A stretch of 64,000 bases of DNA, from NCBI RefSeq assembly GCF_006864365.1, contig NZ_QHLJ01000007.1:20358-84357 (forward strand), read 5' to 3'. The notes beneath the pieces are model-generated. The model was not told where the DNA came from. It searched no databases and saw only the letters and a program-made list of their open reading frames with translations. Below are positions 47,830-57,315 of this stretch, piece after piece (positions within the stretch are counted from its first letter, which is position 1; each line of letters begins with the position of its first letter). This DNA comes from Campylobacter sp. MIT 99-7217. GTDB taxonomy: Bacteria > Campylobacterota > Campylobacteria > Campylobacterales > Campylobacteraceae. The position numbers and the translations under genes were made by a program.

Positions 47830-48183
47830 ATGAAAAAATTGATTTTAACAGCAAGCGTGCTTTTAGGTTTAGCACTTACAAGTGCTTTTGGCGATGGTTT
47901 TAAAATTTATGGAGTCATCACTAACGCAGACATTAACACAAGAACAATCACACTTGATTCTTCTGTAAGTCCGGGTGCAGTTTTGAGGATTTTACCAAAT
48001 ACAGAAATTGACATGGACGATTGTGGGCTTTTTGGCTTATACGATAAGCATGGAAAATGGGAGGATTTAGTTCCTGGAACCTTTGTAAAAGCTGAAGTTT
48101 TTGGCTATGCAAATCCTTCAACCTCACCAACTCCACTTAGCGTAAAAGAAATCACTATAGAATGTGGAAAAAAAGCTTATTAA
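47830..48183 (+). CDS. Small periplasmic protein, DUF5666-like
   Basis: The 117-residue precursor has a signal peptide (MKKLILTASVLLGLALTSAFG) and a small beta-rich mature domain (FKIYGVITNADINTRTITLD, LVPGTFVKAEVFGY) of OB-fold appearance. Two Cys (DDCGLFG and IECGKK) could form a disulfide. AAGGAGA precedes the ATG. It resembles a conserved Campylobacter periplasmic protein that I recall as Cj0200c. Function unknown. Confidence 0.7.
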   Translation: MKKLILTASVLLGLALTSAFGDGFKIYGVITNADINTRTITLDSSVSPGAVLRILPNTEIDMDDCGLFGLYDKHGKWEDLVPGTFVKAEVFGYANPSTSPTPLSVKEITIECGKKAY

Positions 48184-48189
48184 AACCCT

Positions 48190-48213
48190 CATTCTCGCCT
48201 CAAAGCGAGAATG
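48190..48213. terminator. Hairpin between convergent genes
   Basis: CATTCTCGC (48190-48198) pairs perfectly with GCGAGAATG (48205-48213) around CTCAAA. It lies 7 bases after the small-protein stop and 9 bases before the stop of the opposite mscS gene. T-runs on either side are poor, so a bidirectional terminator is likely but not certain. Confidence 0.6.
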
Positions 48214-48221
48214 AACTTTGC

Positions 48222-50090
48222 TTAATCTTTCTTCTTGACAATCTCATTTAAATCTTTGAAATTTTCCACATATAAACTCATACTTGGATAGGCAAAAACC
48301 AAACCATTTTTAGCAATAATTCTCATAAAATCAAGCATTAAAGCCTGTCTTGCTTCTCTATAGCCCCTTGAATCTATAGCTTTAGTATAAAAATAAAGCT
48401 CTATATTTATAGAACTTTCGGCAAATTCACACAAAGAAACATAGCAAGCATTTTTATAACCCTCTAAATCATTCATAGAAACAAGGTTTTGTCTGTATTT
48501 TGCCCTAAAATTATCTTGCTTTAAAGCACTATCAGAAGCGTGGGCGACTAGGGGACTTTTTTCTAAAAGCTCTCTTAGTTCATTGATACATTTTTCAAGC
48601 CTTTCAGCACTTGCATCATATCCAACGCCAAGCTTCATGACTATCCTACGACCAACCTTTCTTTTACTCCAATTCTTCACATTAGCCGCCATGATCACTG
48701 AATTTGGAAAAAATACCAAAGAATTATCAAAGGTTCTTATCGTTGTTTTTCTTAAACCTGTCTCAACGACAGTTCCCTCAACCCCTGAAATTTCAACCCA
48801 ATCGCCTTGATTAAAACTATCATCAAAGGCTAAAATGATAGAAGAAAAGAAATTTGCGATAATATCTTTTGCAGCCAAAGCTACAGCCAAACCTCCTATC
48901 CCCAAAGAAGCGATAATGGCTGAGATATTAAAGCCTAGATGAGAAAGCATAAAAAGAGCTACAATAATAACAATAACAAAATAAAGCACCTTAAAAATGA
49001 GATTAGCCACCTCTTTTTTTCCGCTTTTTTGGGCTAAATTTGAAATGAGTATAAAGCCATAGCCATCAATAGCATTAATCACTATCCAAGCAATATTCAA
49101 AGCATAAATCACATAAAAGCTATTTCCTAGCCAAATAGGCACAGGAAGAGGATAGTAAAGTACGCTAGCACAAACTCCAAGCCCATAAAAGAATAAAAAG
49201 CTTTGCATAGAAAGATTGCTTTTTTCTACAAAAATATCCTCTATTTCTCTATGACTTAAGCTTTGTTTATCCTTATTCCTAAAGATAATTTTAATGAGGA
49301 CAAAATAAACAAAGTGAGGCACAAGCTTGCGTATAAGATAAAAAAAGACTAAAACAATAAGAGAGATGATAATCTTTCCAAGGTCTAAAAACTCGCTTTG
49401 AAAAGGGGCTTTTTCATTAATCCAATCAATATAATTTTGAAGCTTTAGCATACTAAAAAAGATATTATTTTCAAAAAATTTTGCATTATCCCTAAAATAC
49501 TGCAAAATTTGCCTATAAGCTTTTATATTTGTGTTTAGTTTTTCAAGCTCAAGCTTTAAATTTGAAAGTTCCTTAGGATCTTTAATATCCTTTTCAAGCC
49601 CTTTAAAATCAGGTTCAAAGTCGTTTAATTGATCTACAATAGGACTTAAAAGACTTTCGATCTCTTCGCTTGTTTTGGCATTTTTAAAGGCTTCTTCAAG
49701 TTTAAAAAGCGTGGAGTAAAAAAGCTCATTATTTTGCATAAAAGCAAGTTCTAATTTTAGTTTATAATAAAGCTCGTTATGTTCTTTTAAAGCCTTAAGT
49801 TCCTCGCTTAAACTCTCTTTTTTATCTAAAAACACCTGCACTTTTTTTTCATCAAGTTCTTGCTTTGCTATAATGCTGGGCAAGGTTTCTAAAAGCTTAT
49901 TTTGCTTATCTTTTAAGCTTTCAAGCTCATCTTTAACCTTACTTGAGTTACCATCTTCTTGAAGCTTTTTGATCTTCACATCAAAGCTGATAAATTTTTG
50001 CACCAAATCAGATATCTTTAAAGGATTTTGCTCTGCTTTTAAATTTACAAAAGCTACCAAAAATAAAGCTATTAGTAAAATTTTTTTCAT
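48222..50090 (-). CDS. MscS-family mechanosensitive channel with large periplasmic domain
   Basis: The 622-residue protein has a signal peptide (LLIALFLVAFVNLKA), a periplasmic coiled-coil region of about 200 residues, several membrane helices (about residues 230-400) and an MscS core. The pore helix and first beta domain read LGIGGLAVALAAKDIIANFFSSIILAFDD and FNQGDWVEISGVEGTV, and the C-terminal domain follows. It opens under membrane tension to release solutes. It overlaps the carbonic anhydrase gene by 4 bases; I recall the same pair, Cj0237 and Cj0238, in C. jejuni. Confidence 0.9.
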   Translation of the reverse strand: MKKILLIALFLVAFVNLKAEQNPLKISDLVQKFISFDVKIKKLQEDGNSSKVKDELESLKDKQNKLLETLPSIIAKQELDEKKVQVFLDKKESLSEELKALKEHNELYYKLKLELAFMQNNELFYSTLFKLEEAFKNAKTSEEIESLLSPIVDQLNDFEPDFKGLEKDIKDPKELSNLKLELEKLNTNIKAYRQILQYFRDNAKFFENNIFFSMLKLQNYIDWINEKAPFQSEFLDLGKIIISLIVLVFFYLIRKLVPHFVYFVLIKIIFRNKDKQSLSHREIEDIFVEKSNLSMQSFLFFYGLGVCASVLYYPLPVPIWLGNSFYVIYALNIAWIVINAIDGYGFILISNLAQKSGKKEVANLIFKVLYFVIVIIVALFMLSHLGFNISAIIASLGIGGLAVALAAKDIIANFFSSIILAFDDSFNQGDWVEISGVEGTVVETGLRKTTIRTFDNSLVFFPNSVIMAANVKNWSKRKVGRRIVMKLGVGYDASAERLEKCINELRELLEKSPLVAHASDSALKQDNFRAKYRQNLVSMNDLEGYKNACYVSLCEFAESSINIELYFYTKAIDSRGYREARQALMLDFMRIIAKNGLVFAYPSMSLYVENFKDLNEIVKKKD

Positions 50091-50725
50091 TTTTGTTCCT
50101 TATTTTTAGTGATTAAAACAAAATGTTGCCCCTCAAAGTCATACTCATAAATTTCTCCTGTTTGAATGATAAAATACCAAGCATGCACTTCTATTTTCTT
50201 TTCTTCTACAGCCTTTGAAATTCCGGGATAAGTGAGTAAATTTTGTAAAGAATTAACTAAATTAAGCTTTTCTGTAATCCATGATCTCATCGCCTCATCA
50301 TTTCCTGCGATCTTAATCGCTTCTTCTTTTATAGGTGCAAGCATATCAAGCCATTTTTTTACATTAGGAATATTTTCAAATTTTTCTTTAGAATTATAAA
50401 GAGCCAAACAGCCCCCACAATTACTATGTCCGCAAACAATGATATTTTTAATATCCAAAGCATTTACAGCATACTCTATAGCTGAAGTGGTCGCTAAATA
50501 ATCACTCCCTACGCGATAAGGTGGAATGATATTGGCTATATTTCTTATTACAAAAAGCTCGCCTGGACCTGTATTTGTGATGAGATTTGGTATAACCCTT
50601 GAATCAGAACAACCTATGAAAAGCGTATGGGGATCTTGTTTATTTTTAAGCTTTTCAAAAAGACTTTCATGCTCTTTAAAGTCTTCTTCCATAAATTTAA
50701 GCGCACCTTGAATAAGATTTTCCAT
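50087..50725 (-). CDS. canB: Beta-class carbonic anhydrase
   Basis: The 212-residue enzyme interconverts CO2 and bicarbonate in the cytoplasm. Zinc ligands are Cys39 in IGCSDSRV, and His and Cys in CGHSNCGGC; Asp41 and Arg43 form the usual dyad. Capnophilic Campylobacter needs it to grow at low CO2. The gene lies first in a two-gene run with the MscS channel. Confidence 0.94.
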   Translation of the reverse strand: MENLIQGALKFMEEDFKEHESLFEKLKNKQDPHTLFIGCSDSRVIPNLITNTGPGELFVIRNIANIIPPYRVGSDYLATTSAIEYAVNALDIKNIIVCGHSNCGGCLALYNSKEKFENIPNVKKWLDMLAPIKEEAIKIAGNDEAMRSWITEKLNLVNSLQNLLTYPGISKAVEEKKIEVHAWYFIIQTGEIYEYDFEGQHFVLITKNKEQK

Positions 50726-50875
50726 GATATTTTCTTTCCTTACTTACAATAACTCATTCTAATATAAATTAGCTTTGAAAATCGTAAAAACAAAGTCTAA
50801 ATTTCAAGAAAATTAAGTTTGTGTTTATCTTTTTTGTGTAAATTTACAAAATATTTAACTTTAATGGAGGAAAAA

Positions 50876-51577
50876 ATGAGTCTTTATGATAGAGATTATA
50901 CTCGAAGTGGTGAATTTGAAGCTCAAGGACAAAGTTCTGCTTTAAGCACCTTTATAAAACAAACTTATCAGCTTTTTGCAGCTTCTTTACTTGCCGGTGC
51001 TGCTGGTGCTTATGTTGGAGTAACTGCGTTGATACCTTTATTTGCAAGTGGTGGTATGATAACTTCTCTTATCTTTTTTGCAGTAGCTATCGTGCTTTTG
51101 TTTGCCTTACAAGCAGCTAAAAGAAAAACCCCTTTAAATTTAGTTTTGCTCTTTGCATTTACCTTTGTTTTGGGTGCAAGTTTAGCTCCTCTTTTGTATT
51201 CGGTTTTGCGTCTTGCAAGTGGCGGTGTTATCGTAGCTCAAGCCTTTGCTTTAACCTCAGTTGCTTTTGGAGCTTTAAGCGTGTTTGCGATCAATACAAA
51301 AAGAGATTTTACCACTATGGGAAAAATGCTTTTCATTGCTTTGATTGTTTTAATCGTAGCTTCTTTAATAGGCTTTTTCTTTCAAAGCCCTATGTATCAG
51401 CTAGTTATCTCATCAATCGCAGCGATTTTATTTAGCTTTTTTATCCTTTATGATACTCAAAACATTATCCGTGGAAACTATGAAACTCCAATTGAGGGTG
51501 CTGTGGCTTTGTATCTTGATTTTATCAATCTTTTCTCTTCTTTGCTTAGTATTCTTGGTATCGCAAATAGAGAATAA
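50876..51577 (+). CDS. Bax inhibitor-1 (YccA/TMBIM) family membrane protein
   Basis: The ATG at 50876 is chosen because GGAGG lies at 50866-50870; an in-frame upstream extension is low-complexity. The 233-residue protein has a short soluble N-terminus and seven hydrophobic segments. The family signature LYDTQNIIRGN and the C-terminal ALYLDFINLFSSLLSILG are present, with Asp residues of the pH/calcium sensor. Members are calcium-leak or FtsH-modulating proteins. In C. jejuni this is Cj0236c, next to secG as here. Confidence 0.9.
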   Translation: MSLYDRDYTRSGEFEAQGQSSALSTFIKQTYQLFAASLLAGAAGAYVGVTALIPLFASGGMITSLIFFAVAIVLLFALQAAKRKTPLNLVLLFAFTFVLGASLAPLLYSVLRLASGGVIVAQAFALTSVAFGALSVFAINTKRDFTTMGKMLFIALIVLIVASLIGFFFQSPMYQLVISSIAAILFSFFILYDTQNIIRGNYETPIEGAVALYLDFINLFSSLLSILGIANRE

Positions 51578-51607
51578 ATTTTTCGCAGAATTTCCTGCGA
51601 AAAATTT
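51576..51607. terminator. Terminator between BI-1 gene and secG
   Basis: AAATTTTTCGCAG (51576-51588) pairs perfectly with CTGCGAAAAATTT (51595-51607), a 13-bp stem that ends in an A/T tract on either strand. It overlaps the BI-1 stop codon. Confidence 0.85.
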
Positions 51608-51689
51608 ATTATTTTTTTAAAAAAATTCAATCTTTTCTTAAGTTCTTTAAGCTAAAATACTCTTTTATTTATAAATTTTAAGGAAAGCT

Positions 51690-52043
51690 ATGATTACCCT
51701 TTTTATTGTATTTCAAGTTATTCTCGTTGTCGTTATTTGTATAGCTGTTCTTTTACAAAAAAGTTCAAGTATAGGACTTGGTGCTTACAGCGGAAGCAAT
51801 GAAAGCTTTTTTGGTGCTAAGGGAGCGTCAGGATTTTTAGCTAAATTTACTTTTTTTATGGGGCTTTTGCTTATTGCTAATACAGCAACTTTAAGTTATC
51901 TTTACAACAATGAAGCAAAAACAAGTTCTTTAGCACAAAAGGCAAGTGGCATTTTGCCAGAAAACAACACAAGCCTTGTTCCTGCTGTGCCAAGCGTTCC
52001 GCAAGCTCCTCAAATTTCGGGCGATTTAAACTCAAGTAAGTAA
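51690..52043 (+). CDS. secG: Protein translocase subunit SecG
   Basis: The 117-residue protein has two membrane helices flanking the SecG loop (VLLQKSSSIGLGAYSGSNESFFGAKGAS). A Pro/Ser-rich C-terminal tail follows. SecG supports SecYEG-mediated protein export. AAGGAAAG precedes the ATG. It begins the run secG-frr-pyrE-RDD-nrdB, the same order as Cj0235c-Cj0231c. Confidence 0.93.
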   Translation: MITLFIVFQVILVVVICIAVLLQKSSSIGLGAYSGSNESFFGAKGASGFLAKFTFFMGLLLIANTATLSYLYNNEAKTSSLAQKASGILPENNTSLVPAVPSVPQAPQISGDLNSSK

Positions 52044-52052
52044 GGATACAAG

Positions 52053-52610
52053 ATGATAGAAGAGATCTTAAACAAGCAAAAACAACAAAGCGAAAAGTCT
52101 CTAGAAGCTCTCAAAAAAGACTTTACAACACTTAGAACAGGTAAGGTCAATACCCACATTTTAGATCATGTTAGTGTGGATTATTACGGCACACAAACAC
52201 CTTTAAATCAAGTCGCCACGGTTTTAGCAAGCGATGCTTCAACCATTAGCATAACCCCTTGGGAAAAACCTCTTTTAAAGACTATTGAAAGTGCCATAGC
52301 TGCTGCAAATATAGGAGTAAATCCAAATAACGATGGCGAAAGTGTCAAGCTTTTTTTCCCTCCAATGACAAAAGAACAAAGAGAAGAAAATGCTAAGCAA
52401 GCAAAGGCTATGGGCGAAAAAGCTAAGGTTTCTATACGCAATGTCCGCAAGGATGCAAATGATAGCGTAAAAAAGCTTGAAAAAGATAAAAGCATCTCAG
52501 AAGATGAAGCTAAAAAGGCTTTAAATGATGTTCAAAAGCTTACAGATAACTATACCGCAAAGGTCGATGAGATCGTAAAAAATAAAGAAGCTGAACTTTT
52601 GAAGCTTTAA
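52053..52610 (+). CDS. frr: Ribosome recycling factor
   Basis: The 185-residue protein has the RRF signatures [47 protein letters not shown]-type [12 protein letters not shown], and RNVRKDAND. It splits the post-termination ribosome together with EF-G. It lies 9 bases after secG and 14 bases before pyrE. Confidence 0.98.
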   Translation: MIEEILNKQKQQSEKSLEALKKDFTTLRTGKVNTHILDHVSVDYYGTQTPLNQVATVLASDASTISITPWEKPLLKTIESAIAAANIGVNPNNDGESVKLFFPPMTKEQREENAKQAKAMGEKAKVSIRNVRKDANDSVKKLEKDKSISEDEAKKALNDVQKLTDNYTAKVDEIVKNKEAELLKL

Positions 52611-52624
52611 ATTTGGAGATTAAA

Positions 52625-53239
52625 ATGAACTTAGAGCAAATTTATAAAGAAAATAAAGCCTTTTTGGAAGGACATTTTTTGCTAAGTTCGGGCAAACACT
52701 CGCGGTTTTATTTACAAAGTGCGAAAATTCTTGAAAATCCTATCCTAGCCTCAAAGCTTTGCGAAGAGCTTGCGGCTATCATCGGCGAAGCAAGAGTAGA
52801 ATTTAACAGCATTTGCTCACCTGCACTTGGTGGGATACTAGCAGGATACGAGCTTGCAAGAGCTTGTGGAAAAAGATTTATTTTCACTGAAAGAGTTGAG
52901 GGACAAATGCAACTAAGAAGAGGTTTTGAAGTTCAAAAAGGTGAAAAATTTCTCATTTGTGAAGATATTATCACCACAGGTGGCTCAGCTATGGAAAGTG
53001 CAAAGATCATTGAAGAGCTTGGCGGTATAGTCGTAGGCTTTGCAGCCTTAGCAAATCGTGGCTTTTGCAAGGTAACAAATTTAAAAGATACACAAAGAAA
53101 AGCCAATGCAAAACTAAATGAAAATTTACCCTTATTTAGTTTGGGAAATTTTGAGTTTGAAATTTATGAAAGCAGCGACTGCCCTCTTTGCAAGCAAGGA
53201 AGCAAGGCTTTTAAGCCCGGTAGTCGCACAAACTCATGA
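52625..53239 (+). CDS. pyrE: Orotate phosphoribosyltransferase
   Basis: The start is ATG at 52625, with GGAGA at 52615-52619; an in-frame TTG four codons upstream overlaps that site. The 204-residue enzyme makes orotidine monophosphate from orotate and PRPP. The PRPP-binding motif is [17 protein letters not shown], and [15 protein letters not shown] is the N-terminal part. The C-terminus carries an unusual pair of Cys (SDCPLCKQG). Overlaps the RDD gene by 4 bases. Confidence 0.95.
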   Translation: MNLEQIYKENKAFLEGHFLLSSGKHSRFYLQSAKILENPILASKLCEELAAIIGEARVEFNSICSPALGGILAGYELARACGKRFIFTERVEGQMQLRRGFEVQKGEKFLICEDIITTGGSAMESAKIIEELGGIVVGFAALANRGFCKVTNLKDTQRKANAKLNENLPLFSLGNFEFEIYESSDCPLCKQGSKAFKPGSRTNS

Positions 53240-53655
53240 AAGCAAAGGCTAGAAAAGCTACTCGCTGGGAACGGTTTAGGGCTTTTTTGATTGATATTTT
53301 TATTTTTTATGTACCGATTTTGTATCTTTTTTATTTTATTTTAGGTTCAAAAGAGGCTTTTTTGCAAAATCAACCTGTGATTTTTGCCTGCTCCATTAGT
53401 TTTGGAGTTTTACAAGGACTTTTTTTAAGCTTAAAAGCACAGAGTCCGGGTTTAAAAGCTTATGATTTGTATTTGCTTGATATGAATACAAACAAAAAAG
53501 CAAGTTTTCTTAGAGTTTTTCTAAGATATGTTTTGTTCATCGTAGGAGCTTCTTTTCTTTTTGGACTTTTAATGAGTTTTTTAAGAAAAGATAAGCTTTG
53601 TTTTCACGATATTTTAAGTAGAACTTATATTATAAAAAGGATAGATAATGCATAG
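53236..53655 (+). CDS. RDD-family membrane protein
   Basis: The 139-residue protein has three hydrophobic segments with the RDD-type start [21 protein letters not shown] (Arg and Asp in the first helix) and a final region [16 protein letters not shown]. The family is found in transport-related or respiratory contexts, and some members are Na+/H+ antiporters. The role is unproven here. It overlaps both pyrE (4 bases) and nrdB (8 bases). Confidence 0.85.
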   Translation: MKAKARKATRWERFRAFLIDIFIFYVPILYLFYFILGSKEAFLQNQPVIFACSISFGVLQGLFLSLKAQSPGLKAYDLYLLDMNTNKKASFLRVFLRYVLFIVGASFLFGLLMSFLRKDKLCFHDILSRTYIIKRIDNA

Positions 53656-54670
53656 AAAAAGAATTTATAACCCAAGTTCAAACGAAACCCTAAGCGAACG
53701 CAAGGTTTTTGACGGAAATCCACACGGCATATTAAATTTCACTAAGGCAAAATACACTTGGGCGCTTAAACTTTGGGACTTAATGGAGGCAAATACTTGG
53801 TTTCCAAAAGAAGTGGATACGACCAAAGACGCCCTTGATTACCGCGTAAATTTAACAAGTGCTGAGAAAAGAATGTATGATCTTGTTTGGTCTCAGCTCA
53901 TTTCTATGGACAGCTTTCAAACCAACAACCTAGCTGATAATATCAACCCTTATATCACCGCTCCTGAGATAAATGCTGTATTAACGCGTCAAGCTTACGA
54001 GGAAGCAAATCATTCAAAATCTTACGCCGTAATGGTTGAAGCAATTTGCGAGAATACAGATTTGATCTATGAAATGGAAAAGCATGATGAAACCTTGCGT
54101 GAAAAAAATGATTTTATTTCAGGAATTTATGAAGAACTTGCCGGCGATGTCGATGATAACAAGCTTTTGCTTGCTATGGTGGCAAATCAAATTTTAGAGG
54201 GTATTTATTTTTATAGTGGCTTTACAGCAATTTATGCTCTAGCAAGAACAGGCAAAATGCTTGGCTCAGCACAGATGATTCGCTTCATTCAAAGAGATGA
54301 AATCACGCATTTACTTTTGTTTCAAAATATGATTAACTCGGTTCGCAAAGAAAGACCTGATCTTTTTCATGATGAAAATATCAACAAAATTTATGATATG
54401 TTTAAAAAAGCTGGCGAACTTGAGATAAAATGGGGTAAATACATCACACAAAATCAAATCATGGGCTTTACAGATGAGCTTATCACCGAATACATTCATT
54501 ATCTTGTCGATCAAAGGCTATTAGCTATAAATTTAGACCGCATTTATAATGCTAAACACCCTATAAAATGGGTTGATGACTTTTCTAAATTTAACGATCA
54601 AAGGGCAAATTTCTTTGAAAGCAAGGTTACAAATTATTCTAAAGGCAGCATCAGCTTTGATGATTTTTAA
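53648..54670 (+). CDS. nrdB: Ribonucleoside-diphosphate reductase beta subunit (class Ia)
   Basis: The 340-residue R2 protein supplies the tyrosyl radical for dNTP synthesis. The di-iron ligands and radical Tyr are visible: EEANHSKSY holds Glu, His and Tyr spaced as E115, H118 and Y122 of E. coli, and ILEGIYFYSGF and RDEITHLLLFQNM hold the second set. The Tyr at the C-terminal tail region needed for radical transfer is in the last part (FFESKVTNYSKG). The partner nrdA is not in this window. Confidence 0.96.
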   Translation: MHRKRIYNPSSNETLSERKVFDGNPHGILNFTKAKYTWALKLWDLMEANTWFPKEVDTTKDALDYRVNLTSAEKRMYDLVWSQLISMDSFQTNNLADNINPYITAPEINAVLTRQAYEEANHSKSYAVMVEAICENTDLIYEMEKHDETLREKNDFISGIYEELAGDVDDNKLLLAMVANQILEGIYFYSGFTAIYALARTGKMLGSAQMIRFIQRDEITHLLLFQNMINSVRKERPDLFHDENINKIYDMFKKAGELEIKWGKYITQNQIMGFTDELITEYIHYLVDQRLLAINLDRIYNAKHPIKWVDDFSKFNDQRANFFESKVTNYSKGSISFDDF

Positions 54671-54687
54671 ATAAATTTGGAGAAAAA

Positions 54688-56076
54688 ATGTCAAAAAATC
54701 TTTCCTTGCTCTGTGATTTTTACGAATTTACAATGGCTCAAGGCTATTTTTTAAACGGCAAAAAAGATGAAATTTGTTATTTTGATGTTTTTTTTCGCAA
54801 TATCCCAGATAATGGAAATTTCGTTATAGTAGCAGGTCTTGAACAAATCATTGATTTTATTTTAAATTTACATTTTGATGAAGAGGATATAAATTTTTTT
54901 AGAACACAAAATATTTTTGATGAAGAGTTTTTAAACTATCTTAAAAACTTTAAATTTAGTGGCGATATATATGCCTTAAGAGAAGGAGAAATCGCCTTTG
55001 CCCAAGAACCACTTTTAACTATAAAAGCAAAGGCTTGTGAGGCTCAAATTTTAGAAACTTTTATCTTGCTCACACTTAATCATCAAAGCCTCATTGCCAC
55101 AAAGGCAAATCGTATCGTAAGAGCAGCTAAGGGACGAAGTGTGCTTGAATTTGGTTCAAGAAGAGCGCAAGGCGTTGATGCTGCTATTAATGGGGCAAGA
55201 GCGGCTTTTATAGGAGGTTGCTTAGCCTCAGCTTGCACGCTGGCTTCAAAGCTTTATGATATTTCTACGAGCGGAACAATGGCTCATTCTTGGGTGCAAA
55301 TGTTTGATAATGAGCTTGAAGCATTTAAAGCATACTGCAAGCTCTATCCTAAAAATGCTATCTTGCTTGTAGATACTTATGATACCCTTAAAAGTGGCTT
55401 ACCAAATGCCATAGAAGCCTTTAAGCAAACAAAGCCTCTAAATTTTGGTATCCGTCTTGATAGTGGGGATTTATACGCCCTTTCTTTAAAAGCGAGAAAA
55501 ATACTTGATGAAGCAGGCTTTAAAGAATGTAAAATCATCGCAAGCGGAAGTTTAGATGAGGATCAAATTTCTACCTTGGTAGAAAAAAATGCCCCTATTG
55601 ATGCCTTTGGAGTAGGAGAAAAACTCATAACAGCAAAAAGTAGCCCGGTTTTAGGCTGTGTGTATAAGCTTGTAGCTATAGAAAATCAAAATAAGCTTAC
55701 CCCGAAAATAAAAATCAGCGAATCAAGTGAAAAAATCACTAATCCCCATTTTAAAAAGCTTTTAAGATTTTTTGATAAGACAAGCAAAAAAGCCCTTTTT
55801 GATAAACTTTACCTAGAAAATGAACCTATAGAAGAAGAAAAATACGAGATAAAGGCTTTGCAAATTCCTATTTTTAAAAATGGAAAACTTGTTTATCAAA
55901 AACCAAATTTAAATGAAATTCAAGCTTATACTAAAAAACAGCTTGAATGCCTAGATGAAGAGCTTTTAGATCTAAAACATCAAAAAGCCTATCCCCTACT
56001 TTTATCAAGTAGGCTTCATGCTTTAAAAAATGAACTTTTAAATACTCACCAAAGGGCAGATAATGGACTTTATTGA
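54688..56076 (+). CDS. pncB: Nicotinate phosphoribosyltransferase
   Basis: The 462-residue protein matches NAPRTase: LLCDFYEFTMAQGYF at the N-terminus, FGSRRAQGVDAAINGARAAFIGG, and the catalytic region YDISTSGTMAHSWVQMF with the phospho-His candidate. DTYDTLKSGLPNAI and IRLDSGD follow. It makes nicotinate mononucleotide for NAD salvage. A GGAG ribosome-binding site precedes the ATG. It overlaps pcm by 14 bases. Confidence 0.9.
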   Translation: MSKNLSLLCDFYEFTMAQGYFLNGKKDEICYFDVFFRNIPDNGNFVIVAGLEQIIDFILNLHFDEEDINFFRTQNIFDEEFLNYLKNFKFSGDIYALREGEIAFAQEPLLTIKAKACEAQILETFILLTLNHQSLIATKANRIVRAAKGRSVLEFGSRRAQGVDAAINGARAAFIGGCLASACTLASKLYDISTSGTMAHSWVQMFDNELEAFKAYCKLYPKNAILLVDTYDTLKSGLPNAIEAFKQTKPLNFGIRLDSGDLYALSLKARKILDEAGFKECKIIASGSLDEDQISTLVEKNAPIDAFGVGEKLITAKSSPVLGCVYKLVAIENQNKLTPKIKISESSEKITNPHFKKLLRFFDKTSKKALFDKLYLENEPIEEEKYEIKALQIPIFKNGKLVYQKPNLNEIQAYTKKQLECLDEELLDLKHQKAYPLLLSSRLHALKNELLNTHQRADNGLY

Positions 56077-56695
56077 GCAAAAACGATGCCAAATGATGGC
56101 AGAAGAAATTCAAAAAAATACCCTCATCAACCAAGCCTTATTTGAGGCTTTTTGCAAGATACCCAGAGAAATTTTTTCCCCCCTTAAAGCCCATGCTTAC
56201 ACGCTTAATGCTATGCCTATGCTTGCAAGTCAATGGATCAGCTCGCCTTTAACGGTGGCTAAGATGACTATGGCACTTGATTTTAAAGACGCTGATAGTG
56301 TTTTAGAAATAGGCTGTGGCAGTGGCTATCAAGCAGCGATTTTAAGCTGTGTGATCCGTAGGGTTTTTACGATAGAACGCATTGAGGATCTAGCAAAAAG
56401 TGCGACAAAGATTTTTAGAGAGCTTGAAATTCACAACATTAATGTTCGCTTTGATGATGGACAACTTGGCTGGGCTAGGTATGCACCTTATGATAGAATT
56501 TTATTTTCTGCTTACACAAAAGCCGTGCCTGATGAGCTTTTCACACAGCTTAGTGATGAGGGGATTTTGGTTGTTCCTTTGCTTGAAGATGATGGCAAGC
56601 AATACATCACAAAATTTATTAAAAAAGGCACAAATATACAAAAACAACGCTTAGAAGAATGTCTTTTTGTGCCTGTTTTAGATGGCAAAGAGTGA
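56063..56695 (+). CDS. pcm: Protein-L-isoaspartate O-methyltransferase
   Basis: The 210-residue SAM-dependent enzyme repairs isoaspartyl residues in damaged proteins. Motif I is VLEIGCGSGYQAAIL, and the PCMT signatures SSPLTVAKMTMAL, FTIERIEDLA and DDGQLGW are present. The start codon falls within the last codons of the nicotinate enzyme gene, so the two are coupled. In C. jejuni it lies close to nrdB (Cj0228c as I recall). Confidence 0.93.
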   Translation: MDFIEQKRCQMMAEEIQKNTLINQALFEAFCKIPREIFSPLKAHAYTLNAMPMLASQWISSPLTVAKMTMALDFKDADSVLEIGCGSGYQAAILSCVIRRVFTIERIEDLAKSATKIFRELEIHNINVRFDDGQLGWARYAPYDRILFSAYTKAVPDELFTQLSDEGILVVPLLEDDGKQYITKFIKKGTNIQKQRLEECLFVPVLDGKE

Positions 56696-56784
56696 ATTTA
56701 AGCCGTAAAAAAGACTAGCTTACGAGATTTTCATAGTTTAATCCTTTTTAAAAAATATCTTAAAATTGTAAAAGGATTTGGAAA

Positions 56785-57315
56785 CTAAAAAAATTTTTTA
56801 TATTTTTTATATCTGTCAAAAATACCGCTATTTCGAGTTACCATAAAACTTTGCTCAAAAAAGATCAACAAGGTTATAGAAACCCCGACAGCTAAAGCAA
56901 GCGTGATAGAAACTGTGGTTAAAAAATAATCAAAAAATTCGACTAAATTATGTGTTTTTAAAGTCATATCCTTTTCATTGATAAAGCTAAAAAGATATAA
57001 AATTGCTCTATACGCATAAATTCCCGGTATCATAGGAAGCAAAGCAGGAAAGGCGATCACTTCGGAAGGGGTTTTAGAAATTTTAGCAAAAAGCATGCCA
57101 CAACACCCTACCAAAAAAGAGGCTGCGAAGGTAGCAATGGCAAGATTTGGTATGCTAAAAAATTCCACCAAAGCAAAACGAAAACCATGCCCTATAGAAG
57201 CTAAAATCGCACTTAAAAAAAGCACACGAACAGGAGGTTTGCAAGAATAAGCAAAACCAAAACCAGCCAAAGCTGCAAAAAACATATCAATAAAAACAGG
57301 GGATAAGCTTTGCAT
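56785..57315 (-). CDS. Threonine/serine exporter family, ThrE C-terminal half-like (YjjB type)
   Basis: The ATG at 57315 (MQSLSPVFIDMFFAAL) is chosen because it overlaps the stop of the preceding gene as TAATG; an in-frame ATG upstream would lie inside that gene. The 176-residue protein has four to five membrane segments, with LPMIPGIYAYRAI being the DUF3815/YjjB signature. In the ThrE family one protein holds both halves, but here, as in E. coli YjjPB, they are separate. The substrate may be an amino acid or a dicarboxylate. Confidence 0.85.
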   Translation of the reverse strand: MQSLSPVFIDMFFAALAGFGFAYSCKPPVRVLFLSAILASIGHGFRFALVEFFSIPNLAIATFAASFLVGCCGMLFAKISKTPSEVIAFPALLPMIPGIYAYRAILYLFSFINEKDMTLKTHNLVEFFDYFLTTVSITLALAVGVSITLLIFFEQSFMVTRNSGIFDRYKKYKKFF